Assembly: GCA_045635565.1 (NCBI GenBank)
Contig: JAZTVX010000054.1
Coordinates: 1 to 64,000, forward strand
Source of the DNA: RGIG4140 sp045635565
Lineage (GTDB): Bacteria > Pseudomonadota > Alphaproteobacteria > CAAHEQ01 > UBA3637
DNA: 64,000 nt
Direction of reading: 5' to 3'
Both the position numbers and the translations under genes were made by a program. Shown here in pieces: positions 33,064-42,259 of the stretch. The notes under the pieces were generated by a model. It saw nothing but the letters and a program-made list of their open reading frames with translations. It searched no databases and had not been told where the DNA came from. The first letter of the stretch is position 1; the number at the start of each line of letters is the position of its first letter.

Positions 33064-34266
33064 ATGAAAATATTAACGTTTGGGTGTCGTTTAAATACAT
33101 TTGAATCAGCAATGATAAATAAAATCGGTCATGGCTTGGATAATGTGATACTTGTTAATACATGTGCCGTTACGGGGGAGGCCGAACGGCAATGTCGTCA
33201 GGCTATTCGTAAAGCACATCGTGAATTCCCCGATATGAAAATTATTGTTACGGGGTGTGGGGCTCAACTGCATCCGGAAGTTTATGCTACTATGCCGGAA
33301 GTGACGCGGGTATTGGGCAATCGTGAAAAACTGTTACCAGAAGCCCTTTTTTCGCAAGAAAAAGTTTTAGTTGGCGATATCGATGTTTCGGCTCCATGGG
33401 ACTTGCCGATTGTAACGGATTTTGACGGTCGTGTTCGTGCCTTTTTGCAAATACAACAAGGATGTAATCATGCTTGCACGTTTTGTATTGTTCGGAAAGC
33501 ACGTGGACGAAATGTTGGGATTGAGCCTGTTAAAGTCATCGAACAGGCACGTTGTTTTGTGGAAAATGGTTTTGGTGAAATAGTATTGACAGGCGTGGAT
33601 ATTACTTCTTATCCATATGGTTTTAATGCCCTTATTCGTCGTTTATTAACAGAAGTACCCGATTTAAAAAGATTACGGCTGGGATCATTGGACCCTGCTT
33701 GTATCGATGATGAATTGATTGATTTATTTCAAACGTTTCCCGCATTGATGCCTCATCTTCATTTGTCCGTTCAAGCGGGTGATGATTTAGTGTTAAAGCG
33801 GATGGCTCGTCGCCATACACGGACACAGGTTATTGAATTGTGTCGTAAATTACGACGTGTATGTCCGGATATTGTTTTTGGTGCTGATATTATTACCGGA
33901 TTTCCGACGGAAACAGAGGCACAATTTATCAATACAATGAGAATGGTTGAAGAAGCGGATATAGCCTTATTGCATGTCTTCCCATATTCTGTTCGACCTG
34001 ATACGCCGGCTGCTAAAATGCCGATGGTTGATGTTGGTGTACGAAAAGAACGGGCGTTGCGATTAAGAATGTTAGGACATCAATTGGAAATAAAGCAACT
34101 AGATGCTACTATCGGTCAAACACGGTCGGTTTTGATTGAACAAGAAGGACAGGGATACACGGATAATTATTTAAAAGTCAATATTCCGTCAGCTAAGAAC
34201 ATCGGTGAAATTTTATCTGTTAAAATCATACAAAGGAGAGAAAATGAATTGGTTGGAGAAACTTAA
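33064..34266 (+). CDS. mtaB: tRNA t6A37 methylthiotransferase MtaB
   Basis: 400 residues. The N-terminal domain has TFGCRLNTFES and VNTCAVTGEAE (the R-L-N-x-x-E pattern marks MtaB rather than MiaB). Radical SAM Cys are 134, 138 and 141 (CNHACTFC). A TRAM-like end is present (IGQTRSVLIEQEGQGYT). It converts t6A37 to ms2t6A37 in tRNAs reading A-starting codons. The last 23 bases overlap the start of ftsY, including its ribosome site. Confidence 0.93.
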   Translation: MKILTFGCRLNTFESAMINKIGHGLDNVILVNTCAVTGEAERQCRQAIRKAHREFPDMKIIVTGCGAQLHPEVYATMPEVTRVLGNREKLLPEALFSQEKVLVGDIDVSAPWDLPIVTDFDGRVRAFLQIQQGCNHACTFCIVRKARGRNVGIEPVKVIEQARCFVENGFGEIVLTGVDITSYPYGFNALIRRLLTEVPDLKRLRLGSLDPACIDDELIDLFQTFPALMPHLHLSVQAGDDLVLKRMARRHTRTQVIELCRKLRRVCPDIVFGADIITGFPTETEAQFINTMRMVEEADIALLHVFPYSVRPDTPAAKMPMVDVGVRKERALRLRMLGHQLEIKQLDATIGQTRSVLIEQEGQGYTDNYLKVNIPSAKNIGEILSVKIIQRRENELVGET

Positions 34267-35119
34267 ATTTGGTCTCAAAAAAACGGCACGCATCTTATCC
34301 GGCGTCAAAATGGATATGTCTTCTTTGGAAGCAATAGAAGAGTCTTTGTTGCAGGCAGATGTTGGGGTTAGTACGACAATGCAATTGATTGATGAATTGA
34401 AAATCCGTCATCCGAAAGATGAACACGAAACACGTCAAATCATTCGTGAAAAATTGTTGGAAAAATTGACACCGAGTGAACAACCGTTAATTATTGAAAC
34501 TACGCACAAACCATATATTATTTTAATGATTGGCGTAAATGGTGCCGGTAAAACGACAACCATTGGTAAGATGGGTATGCAGTACAAAAAACAAGGATAT
34601 CGTTTGTCCTTAGTTGCTGGAGATACATTTCGAGCCGGTGCAACGGAACAATTACAACAATGGGGTGAAAAAATTGGTTGTCCGGTGTATGCAAATCCGA
34701 ATACTGATTCGGCCGGACTTATTTTTGATGCGATTAAAAATGCTCAAAAATCACAAGATGATATCTTATTGATTGACACGGCTGGACGATTGCATAACCG
34801 ATCTGATTTAATGGCAGAACTAAGTAAAATTGTCCGTGTCATACAAAAATGTGATGTAACGGCTCCACATGCCGGTGTTTTGGTGTTAGATGCAACCGTT
34901 GGACAAAATGCGTTGGCTCAAGTTGAAACTTTTTCAAAAATGACCAAAGTAACCGGTTTGATTATGACAAAATTAGATGGTACGGCTAAAGGTGGTATTT
35001 TATTAGCATTATCCGATAAATTCGGTTTACCGATACATGCTATTGGTATTGGTGAACAAATAGAAGATCTTAATACGTTTAAAGCAACGGATTATGTTGA
35101 AGCATTGTTAGGAGAATAA
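34244..35119 (+). CDS. ftsY: signal recognition particle receptor FtsY
   Basis: 291 residues from the ATG that follows AAAGGAGAG; the upstream ATG is not family-like. It is nearly a bare NG domain: helical N part (1-85), P-loop GVNGAGKTTT, DTAGRLHNRSDL and TKLDGTAKGG. The acidic A domain of E. coli FtsY is absent, as in many alphaproteobacteria. It docks SRP-bound ribosomes at the membrane. It lies inside the 3' end of mtaB, so coupling is likely. Confidence 0.95.
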   Translation: MNWLEKLKFGLKKTARILSGVKMDMSSLEAIEESLLQADVGVSTTMQLIDELKIRHPKDEHETRQIIREKLLEKLTPSEQPLIIETTHKPYIILMIGVNGAGKTTTIGKMGMQYKKQGYRLSLVAGDTFRAGATEQLQQWGEKIGCPVYANPNTDSAGLIFDAIKNAQKSQDDILLIDTAGRLHNRSDLMAELSKIVRVIQKCDVTAPHAGVLVLDATVGQNALAQVETFSKMTKVTGLIMTKLDGTAKGGILLALSDKFGLPIHAIGIGEQIEDLNTFKATDYVEALLGE

Positions 35120-35127
35120 AAAGTAAA

Positions 35128-37908
35128 ATGGGTTTATTTAAAAAGATATTTGTAACTGCTTCTCAAATGCCGGCTTTTCAAATCAGTCTGTTGTTTTTTA
35201 TTATGTTTTTGGCAATTGTTAAATCAACGGCGTTGACATTTTTAGATGTTAGTGCCGTTCATTTTATGTTGACTGAAACGTCACGTCGGGCGTTAGGCGT
35301 TGATTTAATAGCCGTTTCAATATTATTGGGTTTCGTTGGTTATAAAACACGTTTGTTGTACCGTCGAAAAGGGTATGGCTCATTTGTTTTAATGACAATG
35401 CTGATATTGACTCTCATTGCTATTATTGGTTTAATTGAATATCCGTTTCCTGAAATTTACAATATTCTTTTTATTTTAAAATATGCTTTCTTTTTGCTGG
35501 TTAATGCTGTTTTTTGGTCTGTGTGCAGTCGTTTCTTTATGTTAATGACAACATCATTCAAATTTATTTTTCTGCTGATTTCTGAAAGCATTGGTTATAT
35601 TTTAGGTGGCAGTTTGATTTGGTTTGGCAGTATCGGAGCATACGGTTTATTGTATTACAGTGTCGCATTATTGATTGTTTTGTATGCCGGCATATACGTT
35701 TTAACTCAAATGAAGCCTGTTGCCAAAGAAGTTTTTATTAAGCCGGTTGGTGAAGCACAGGATTTTACCGAACAAAAAATGGTTCGGACGGTGTTAATGT
35801 TTAGTTTTTTTCTGATGACCGCTTTTTGTATTATGAATTATATTTTTTATACGGAAACAGTTTTAATTTATCAGGGTAAAGAAATTTTAAAACGCATGGC
35901 TTTGTGGTGGGGATTATTTGGATTAGCGGAATGTGTTTTATCGTTAACATTACTTCGTCAACGGTTTTTTTATTTGCTGTCCGGTAATATGACATTGACG
36001 GCCGTTACAATGGTTTTAATGGCTTTGGGTGTTTTTTATCACAATTATTATATGGTTTTCAGCGCATTTTTGGTGGTATCTGTCATTTTATACATGCATT
36101 ATCTCGGATTTGTGGATATTTTATTGAAAACTTTGCGTGTGAGTGGTAATCATAGCATCAATTTAAAACGAGTTTTTTTGATTGAACCGACGGGATTTAT
36201 GTTAGGTGGTATTATGGTGTATCATCTGTCATCATTATTGGATTTATCATATGTTTTATTGATTTTAAGTGTTGTTTCGTTTTGTTTATTGATAAGTTCT
36301 TTTTATTTTTATGCCAATGTATTACTCAAATCCATGCGATTACGGGAATGGCGTTCGGCTTCCCTTGTTTTTGCATCACAACGGGTTTTTGATTACATTA
36401 AAAAGGAGTTACCAACTGTATCACCGGATGAAGTTATTTACTTTTTACGAGTGTTGGAAATTTCACAACATCCGATTTACATGAAAACCGTTTTAAAATC
36501 GTTAAAACATACGTCGGAAAAAGTGCGTTTTTTTGCACTGGACTGCATCCGTCACACTTCAGATTTAAGTCGCTATCAATCAACGGTTCAATTCATTTTT
36601 AATACGGATGCGTCCGTTTCTGTTCGTCGGCAAGCATTGGCTATCTTGATACAAATTGCCGAACAAAAAGAAGATACACAGTTACTGGATTCATATGCTG
36701 TTTATTTAGATAATCCTTCATTGAGAAGTGGGGCGATGATCGGTTTTTTAACAGCTGGGGGCAATCATGCCTTATTGGCGATGGATGGATTGCAACAAAT
36801 GTCAACCAGCAATAAAACCAGCGATAAGTTATTGGCGTTGCAGGTTATGAAGGAGGCCCCATCTTCCGGTTTGATACGGTTGTTAATGCCTCTTTTAAAA
36901 AACAGAGATATGCAAATTGCACCGGAAGCCATGAAAATTGCCGGTTTGATTAAACATGCCGAATCCTTACCGTTTATTTTATCTGCCATTGATGATATTG
37001 AATTACAGGAAAATGCACTGGTTGCGTTAAAAATGTTTGGTGTTCAGTCATATCCGTTGATTGAAAGAACTCTCCATAACATCGAAACAAGTGCTTTTCG
37101 TCAAAAAGTCTTGATTTTGTTTTTAACGATGCAAGATGATGTGGAAAGTAAGCAGGTGTTATTGCGTGCGTTGAAAATTGGTAATCAAAAATTACGAAAA
37201 GCCATTATACGGGGCATGATTGATACAGATGTATTTTGGACGCATAAAAGCAAGTATTCGTTATTGAAAAAAGGGATTGAAGCCGATTTTCAACGAATTG
37301 TTTTTTTTGAACAGTTTTTAAAAAAATACAAACATTCTCCATTACCACAGGCACAAGATGCTTTCGCTTTTTTAATCAGGGCTATAACAGAAGATATCGA
37401 AGAAACACGTCAACTTATTTTTTATCAATTATTGTTATTGAATCGTAGTAAATTGTTCACGAAAGCTGTTCGTATTTTGTTGAGTGAAAATGAACCCGTT
37501 TATCCGATAGCGCTCGGTACATTACAAGATTTGTTACGCAAAGATTTGTATAAAATTATTGAGCAGGTTACATGTTTTTCATTAGAAAATCAAAAAGAGG
37601 TAATTTCATCATCTGTACCGGTTGATGAAGCCGTTGAGGATTTGTGTCAGTTGTTTTTAAAACCGTCATTTCCTTTAGCACCGTGGATACAAGCCAACAT
37701 TTTAAACTGTTTGCGAAAATTAGGCCATGTTAATGGTATGCGGGCCGTTTTGGTTGGTTTAAAAAGTCATAATGCTTTGGTTATGGAAGCATCAGTTGAA
37801 GCCTTATGTCGTTTAGAAGAAAATCAGGAAAACTTAAATAAAATTCTCCTGACTGTTCCGACAAGCATTTTGGTAACGCTTAATTTAGATTCTTTATTAA
37901 AACAATAG
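35128..37908 (+). CDS. multi-pass transporter fused to HEAT repeats
   Basis: 926 residues. The first 410 hold about twelve membrane helices in a nucleotide-transporter (Npt/Tlc)-like arrangement (for example LNAVFWSVCSRFFML-type segments and the LIEPTGFMLGGIMVY turn). From about 420 to the end the protein is helical HEAT/ARM-like repeats (VRFFALDCIRHTSDL, VRRQALAILIQIAEQ, ENALVALKMFG). No signal peptide. Related three-part proteins of transporter, HEAT and cyclic-nucleotide-binding domain are known in other phyla; here the third part is a separate gene 9 bases on. ATP/ADP exchange is possible but unproven, and the substrate is unknown. Confidence 0.65.
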   Translation: MGLFKKIFVTASQMPAFQISLLFFIMFLAIVKSTALTFLDVSAVHFMLTETSRRALGVDLIAVSILLGFVGYKTRLLYRRKGYGSFVLMTMLILTLIAIIGLIEYPFPEIYNILFILKYAFFLLVNAVFWSVCSRFFMLMTTSFKFIFLLISESIGYILGGSLIWFGSIGAYGLLYYSVALLIVLYAGIYVLTQMKPVAKEVFIKPVGEAQDFTEQKMVRTVLMFSFFLMTAFCIMNYIFYTETVLIYQGKEILKRMALWWGLFGLAECVLSLTLLRQRFFYLLSGNMTLTAVTMVLMALGVFYHNYYMVFSAFLVVSVILYMHYLGFVDILLKTLRVSGNHSINLKRVFLIEPTGFMLGGIMVYHLSSLLDLSYVLLILSVVSFCLLISSFYFYANVLLKSMRLREWRSASLVFASQRVFDYIKKELPTVSPDEVIYFLRVLEISQHPIYMKTVLKSLKHTSEKVRFFALDCIRHTSDLSRYQSTVQFIFNTDASVSVRRQALAILIQIAEQKEDTQLLDSYAVYLDNPSLRSGAMIGFLTAGGNHALLAMDGLQQMSTSNKTSDKLLALQVMKEAPSSGLIRLLMPLLKNRDMQIAPEAMKIAGLIKHAESLPFILSAIDDIELQENALVALKMFGVQSYPLIERTLHNIETSAFRQKVLILFLTMQDDVESKQVLLRALKIGNQKLRKAIIRGMIDTDVFWTHKSKYSLLKKGIEADFQRIVFFEQFLKKYKHSPLPQAQDAFAFLIRAITEDIEETRQLIFYQLLLLNRSKLFTKAVRILLSENEPVYPIALGTLQDLLRKDLYKIIEQVTCFSLENQKEVISSSVPVDEAVEDLCQLFLKPSFPLAPWIQANILNCLRKLGHVNGMRAVLVGLKSHNALVMEASVEALCRLEENQENLNKILLTVPTSILVTLNLDSLLKQ

Positions 37909-37917
37909 GAGAAGTTA

Positions 37918-38340
37918 ATGTCAAATACATTTGATAAAGTTTTAATTTTAAAAAATATTTCGTTGTTTGAAGGGGCTTCCGAAATGGCATTGTCTGATTT
38001 AATTTCCGTTTCCGAAGAAAAGACATACAAAGCCGGTGAAGAATTATTGAAAAAAGATGTGGAAAATTCCCATTTATACATTGTGTTGTCCGGTAACATT
38101 TATTGTACGGATAAGGATGGAACGGTAACCGAATTAGGGGCACGTCAATTTTTTGGTGAAACGACAGTATTTAGTCCGGCCGTTATTCCTTTTTCTGTAA
38201 AGGCTAGTGAACGGACAAGTGTTTTAAGGATTAGTTCTAATCGACTGTATCATATGATTTCATTACATCCCTCCATTGCCAGAGGTTTTATTGGAGAATT
38301 ATCCAAGAGATTACAACGAGGTTATATCAGAAATATTTAA
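37918..38340 (+). CDS. stand-alone cyclic-nucleotide-binding domain protein
   Basis: 140 residues, a single Crp-type beta-roll plus a C-terminal helix, with no DNA-binding domain. LYIVLSGNIYCTDKDG and ARQFFGETTVF mark the roll and the start of the phosphate-binding cassette. The canonical Arg that grips the cyclic phosphate (R-A-A-x-V) is replaced: the cassette runs SPAVIPFSVKASE. It therefore may bind another ligand or act as a structural adaptor. It starts 9 bases after the transporter-HEAT gene, with AGGAG, and is followed by a parvulin gene. Confidence 0.7.
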   Translation: MSNTFDKVLILKNISLFEGASEMALSDLISVSEEKTYKAGEELLKKDVENSHLYIVLSGNIYCTDKDGTVTELGARQFFGETTVFSPAVIPFSVKASERTSVLRISSNRLYHMISLHPSIARGFIGELSKRLQRGYIRNI

Positions 38341-38410
38341 AAATAGTGATTGCTTTTTCGAAAAAAAGAAACTATCATACGTATAACCATTATTAAAAAA
38401 GGAGAAAAAT

Positions 38411-39511
38411 ATGGTCAAACAGAAGCAACAAGAAGAAGTTTTGGTAGAGGAAAAGTCAGAAACTGTTTCAGTGATTGATTCCTCTGTTTCAAGCAAGGAA
38501 AAAACAGGTTTAAAGAAAAGCACAATTTTAACCGGAATTTTGCTTTTAGGTGTCGCTGCCGTTTGGAGTGTTTTCGGATACCAAGCCATGCATTCGGAAG
38601 GAGAATCATTTTTAGGTAAATATTTTTCCAAACAGCAAACAAATGACATTGTTGTTGCGACGATTGACGGAAAAAATGTATATATGTCAAAAATTAAAGC
38701 CATTGCCGAACAATCTCCGCAATTAGCCGAGTTACCGTTTGAAGTTATTTATCCGAAGTTGGTTCAAGATTATGTCTTAAAAGAAGTTATTTTGAAATCA
38801 GCTAAAGATTATGAAGTACAAAAAGATCCGATTGTTCGGACAATGATTCGGGATACAAAAAACGGTATTTTACGGAATGCTTATTTGGAAAAACGTATGA
38901 GTGAAATGGCAACGCCGGAAAAATTAAAAGAATTATATTTAGAAGAATTAAAGCAAATTGAACGCCAAGATGAAGTTCATGCTCGTCACATTTTGGTTCG
39001 TACGGAAAAAGAAGCCAACGATATTTTAATTCAATTGAAAGCCGGTGCTGATTTTAAAATGTTGGCAAATGCAAAATCATTAGATGCCGAAGGTGATAAC
39101 GGTGGTGATTTGGGTTATTTCCAAAAGAATATGATGATACCGGAGTTTGGTGAAGCCGTATTCGCATTGAAAAAAGGGCAAGTATCTGCTCCGATTAAAA
39201 CGCCTTTCGGGTGGCATATTGTTTTGGTTGAAGACAGAAGATTGGCTTCTCCTCCGTCTTTTGATGAAGTGCAAGACCAATTACGTCAGTTATTTTTCGA
39301 ACGTAATGTTCAAACGATTTTGGAACAGGAAATTGATAAACACAGAGCTAAAATTATTGTGCCGACATTGACTCCTTCTAAAGCGAAACAGCCGGTTGAC
39401 GTTCTTGTACAGGAAATGACACAGGAGGTTTTGGATAAGGCAGCAGCCGAACAAGATAATGTTGTCGAAGTTGTTGAAGAAACGCCTGTAACAGAAGAAG
39501 TCAAAAAATAA
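38411..39511 (+). CDS. membrane-anchored parvulin-type prolyl isomerase
   Basis: 366 residues. A 38-residue cytoplasmic tail precedes one membrane helix (about 40-60). A SurA/PrsA-like helical segment follows, then a parvulin domain (about 192-280: HARHILVRTEKEAND, GGDLGYFQKNMMIPEFGEAV, TPFGWHIVLVED). The C-terminus is an Ala/Glu/Val-rich tail. It probably folds exported proteins on the periplasmic side. AGGAGAAA precedes the start; a strong terminator follows, closing the operon. Confidence 0.9.
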   Translation: MVKQKQQEEVLVEEKSETVSVIDSSVSSKEKTGLKKSTILTGILLLGVAAVWSVFGYQAMHSEGESFLGKYFSKQQTNDIVVATIDGKNVYMSKIKAIAEQSPQLAELPFEVIYPKLVQDYVLKEVILKSAKDYEVQKDPIVRTMIRDTKNGILRNAYLEKRMSEMATPEKLKELYLEELKQIERQDEVHARHILVRTEKEANDILIQLKAGADFKMLANAKSLDAEGDNGGDLGYFQKNMMIPEFGEAVFALKKGQVSAPIKTPFGWHIVLVEDRRLASPPSFDEVQDQLRQLFFERNVQTILEQEIDKHRAKIIVPTLTPSKAKQPVDVLVQEMTQEVLDKAAAEQDNVVEVVEETPVTEEVKK

Positions 39512-39542
39512 GTTGTTTGTGTAATCAGGTTTAATCATCCAA

Positions 39543-39575
39543 AAAGAATCCGATTTTATTCGGATTCTTTTTTTT
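39543..39575. terminator. bidirectional rho-independent terminator
   Basis: AAAGAATCCGA pairs perfectly with TCGGATTCTTT; T-runs lie on both strands. It separates the parvulin gene from mutL. Confidence 0.9.
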
Positions 39576-39635
39576 AATACATATAAGTTATGTGAATAGA
39601 CAGATGGATATATTTTATATGATGAAATGAGTGTG

Positions 39636-41498
39636 TTATTTCTTTCTGCCGAATAGTTTTTCAATATCGGATAATTTTAACTCAATGTATGTTGGACGAC
39701 CGTGAATACATTGTCCGGATGTGCCACATTCTTCCATTTGTCTCAACAAAGCATTCATTTCATCAATAGTCAATTCTCGACCAGAACGAATCGAGCCATG
39801 ACAAGCCATGCGGGCACATATATCTTTCATTTTATCTTTTAATAAAATGGTATCATCATATTCTCTGATAGTATCCACTAAATCTTGAATCAATAACTTT
39901 ATATTGGCTTTGCTTATCAATGACGGAATTTCACGGACGGCAACACAGTCATGACCAAAACGGTCGATGACATATCCCATTTCTTTGAGTTCTTTCGAGC
40001 GTTCGGATAATAATATGACTTCTTCCTGCTTTAAATCAATAATTTCAGGTATTAACAGCAACTGTGTCTGTAAATTGATATTGTTTGACAGTTTCTCATA
40101 TGTTAATCGTTCATGAGCTGCATGTTGATCTGTAATAATAATGCTGTCTGGTGTTTGTGAAATGATATATGTCTTGTGTAATTGAGCCTTGGCAAGTCCC
40201 AATGGCGGAAAATCCGCACATGATGTAGGAAAATCCATACATGATAAGTTGTCATTCGGTGCCGTTAAATGGACTTGCTTTTCCTTTGACGGTATATATG
40301 TTTTTTCCGAAACAGTTTTGACGCTATATCCGATATTGTCAAATGTCGGTGCTGTTTCGTGTATGACATCGTTGAGTTGTAATTTATCATGTTGGACGAA
40401 ATGTGGTGACTGTCGTGCATGAGAAAAAGCCGACGGTACATGAATTTTATTAGGTATTAATTGTTTTTCGCTTTTTTCCAATGCTCCGATACCAATGGTT
40501 GTTGATGTTTTGTGACCATTCTCGGCTAATGCGTTTCGAATAGATGAAACTAATAACCCTCGAATACGGGCATTGTCTTGAAAGCGAACTTCAATTTTGG
40601 CCGGATGAACATTGACATCGACTTCTTCGGATGGAACGGATAGGAATAATGCTAAAACAGGGTGTGTGTCATGACCGATAAGTCCTTGAAATGCTCCTCG
40701 AACAGCACCAGATAAAACTTTATCCTTAATAAAACGACCATTTACAAATAAATATTGTTCAGAACTTGTTGATCGGGTGTATGTCGGTAAGCCGACAAAA
40801 CCATTTAATTTAACATTGTCGTATTCGGCTTCAATTGGGATGGCATTTTCATCAAAGGATTTACCAATAACTTGTGAAACCCGTTGAAATAGCGTGTCAA
40901 CGGCAGGATAATTTAAGATAATGCGTTTGTCGTCCGATAAAAGGAAATGAACTTTGGGGTAAGCCATAGCAATCCGATTGATTGTTTCTTTAACGCTTAA
41001 ATATTCACTCTGATCAGTTTTTAAAAATTTGAGTCGAGCCGGTGTTGCATAAAATAAATCACGTACTTCAACGGTTGTTCCGTACCCGTGAGCAGCAGGC
41101 TGTACGTCTTCTTTCTGGCCGGCGTTGACTTGTATTTTCCAGGCTTCATCAGAATTTTTAGGACGTGATGTGATTGTTAAACGGGCAACTGATGCAATGG
41201 ATGGTAAAGCCTCTCCCCGAAATCCTAAAAATTTAATTTGAAACAAATCGTCACTTGGTAATTTACTGGTAGCATGACGTTGAACGGCTAAATCAAGTTC
41301 TCTCGGTGTCATACCTTTGCCGTTATCAATGACCGAAAAGTATGTTTTTCCCCCATTTTGAATCTTAACCTCAATTCGTGTGCTATCGGCATCAATGGCA
41401 TTTTCAATTAACTCCTTCATAGCAGAGGAGGGACGTTCAACAACTTCTCCGGCAGCAATCTGATTGATTAAATTTTGGGGTAACAAACGTATCGTCAT
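39636..41498 (-). CDS. mutL: DNA mismatch repair protein MutL
   Basis: 620 residues. The GHKL ATPase has ELIENAIDADST, DNGKGM and GFRGEALPSIASVA. The C-terminal endonuclease motif DQHA-x2-E-x4-E is present as DQHAAHERLTYE, with ACHGSIRSG and QCIHGRPTYIEL further on. This marks a nicking MutL, as in organisms that lack MutH. It coordinates repair after MutS. It lies 2 bases after the gene of unknown function and is the last gene of the pgi string. Confidence 0.96.
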   Translation of the reverse strand: MTIRLLPQNLINQIAAGEVVERPSSAMKELIENAIDADSTRIEVKIQNGGKTYFSVIDNGKGMTPRELDLAVQRHATSKLPSDDLFQIKFLGFRGEALPSIASVARLTITSRPKNSDEAWKIQVNAGQKEDVQPAAHGYGTTVEVRDLFYATPARLKFLKTDQSEYLSVKETINRIAMAYPKVHFLLSDDKRIILNYPAVDTLFQRVSQVIGKSFDENAIPIEAEYDNVKLNGFVGLPTYTRSTSSEQYLFVNGRFIKDKVLSGAVRGAFQGLIGHDTHPVLALFLSVPSEEVDVNVHPAKIEVRFQDNARIRGLLVSSIRNALAENGHKTSTTIGIGALEKSEKQLIPNKIHVPSAFSHARQSPHFVQHDKLQLNDVIHETAPTFDNIGYSVKTVSEKTYIPSKEKQVHLTAPNDNLSCMDFPTSCADFPPLGLAKAQLHKTYIISQTPDSIIITDQHAAHERLTYEKLSNNINLQTQLLLIPEIIDLKQEEVILLSERSKELKEMGYVIDRFGHDCVAVREIPSLISKANIKLLIQDLVDTIREYDDTILLKDKMKDICARMACHGSIRSGRELTIDEMNALLRQMEECGTSGQCIHGRPTYIELKLSDIEKLFGRKK

Positions 41499-41500
41499 TT

Positions 41501-42238
41501 TTATCCTTTTTGATGAATATTCGTAAAGTGGATATAGGTATATTCTTTTCGGGGAGGAGTAACCCGAATAATGTTTGGAACGGGATAAGGGGCTTTTATT
41601 GTCCCATACGGAGGATTTTCCTGTTCGGAAAATGGCAGTACATGTGTTAATATTTGTTCAATATCGTTAAGATGACTGGTTTCATCTTTCCCGTTTTCAG
41701 GTGTATTCGGATGCGTTATATAATGACAATAATAAGCCCATTCATCATTGATACGTTGTTGTCTGTAAAATGTTTCAGCAGATAAATCCGGTTCGTTGAT
41801 GCGATGAACAATATCAGCAAAGTCATTTGCTTGAATGTAATGTAGAGCCGTGATTGCTTCATGCAACGTGTGAAAAAACGCTTCTTGATTTTGTTCGGTT
41901 AACTGTTGAAATGGGTATTGTGTGGCTAATTGAACGAATGTTTCTCGTGACAAAGGTGTATCTTCTATCATATTAGAATACAAATATGACATGCGAAAAC
42001 CGGAATATATATCGCTTCCTGTTAATTCTTCAAATACATGTGCCGATATGTGTAAAGGAGAAAAGTGTTCTTTTTCCTCTACGATATAGGCTATTGTTTT
42101 TTGCCTTTTTTCATATGGTAACTCTCGCATGATACTGACAAAGTTTTGCAACAGGCGTTGCGTCAACTCATTGAGATGGGCAACACCTGTTTTGTCATCA
42201 ATATGTGAATAAAATAAAGTTGGTTTTATTTCTTTCAT
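41501..42238 (-). CDS. hypothetical protein between pgi and mutL
   Basis: 245 residues, family not recognised. It has no signal peptide and no membrane helix. The sequence is acidic to neutral, largely helical (VAHLNELTQRLLQNFVSIM, QLTEQNQEAFFHTLHE), with a Pro/Thr-rich end (GTIKAPYPVPNIIRVTPP) likely to be extended. Cys are absent. The position suggests a soluble cytoplasmic protein expressed with pgi. Nothing firmer can be said. Confidence 0.6.
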   Translation of the reverse strand: MKEIKPTLFYSHIDDKTGVAHLNELTQRLLQNFVSIMRELPYEKRQKTIAYIVEEKEHFSPLHISAHVFEELTGSDIYSGFRMSYLYSNMIEDTPLSRETFVQLATQYPFQQLTEQNQEAFFHTLHEAITALHYIQANDFADIVHRINEPDLSAETFYRQQRINDEWAYYCHYITHPNTPENGKDETSHLNDIEQILTHVLPFSEQENPPYGTIKAPYPVPNIIRVTPPRKEYTYIHFTNIHQKG

Positions 42239-42259
42239 TTAAACACACCTTTCAATTGA

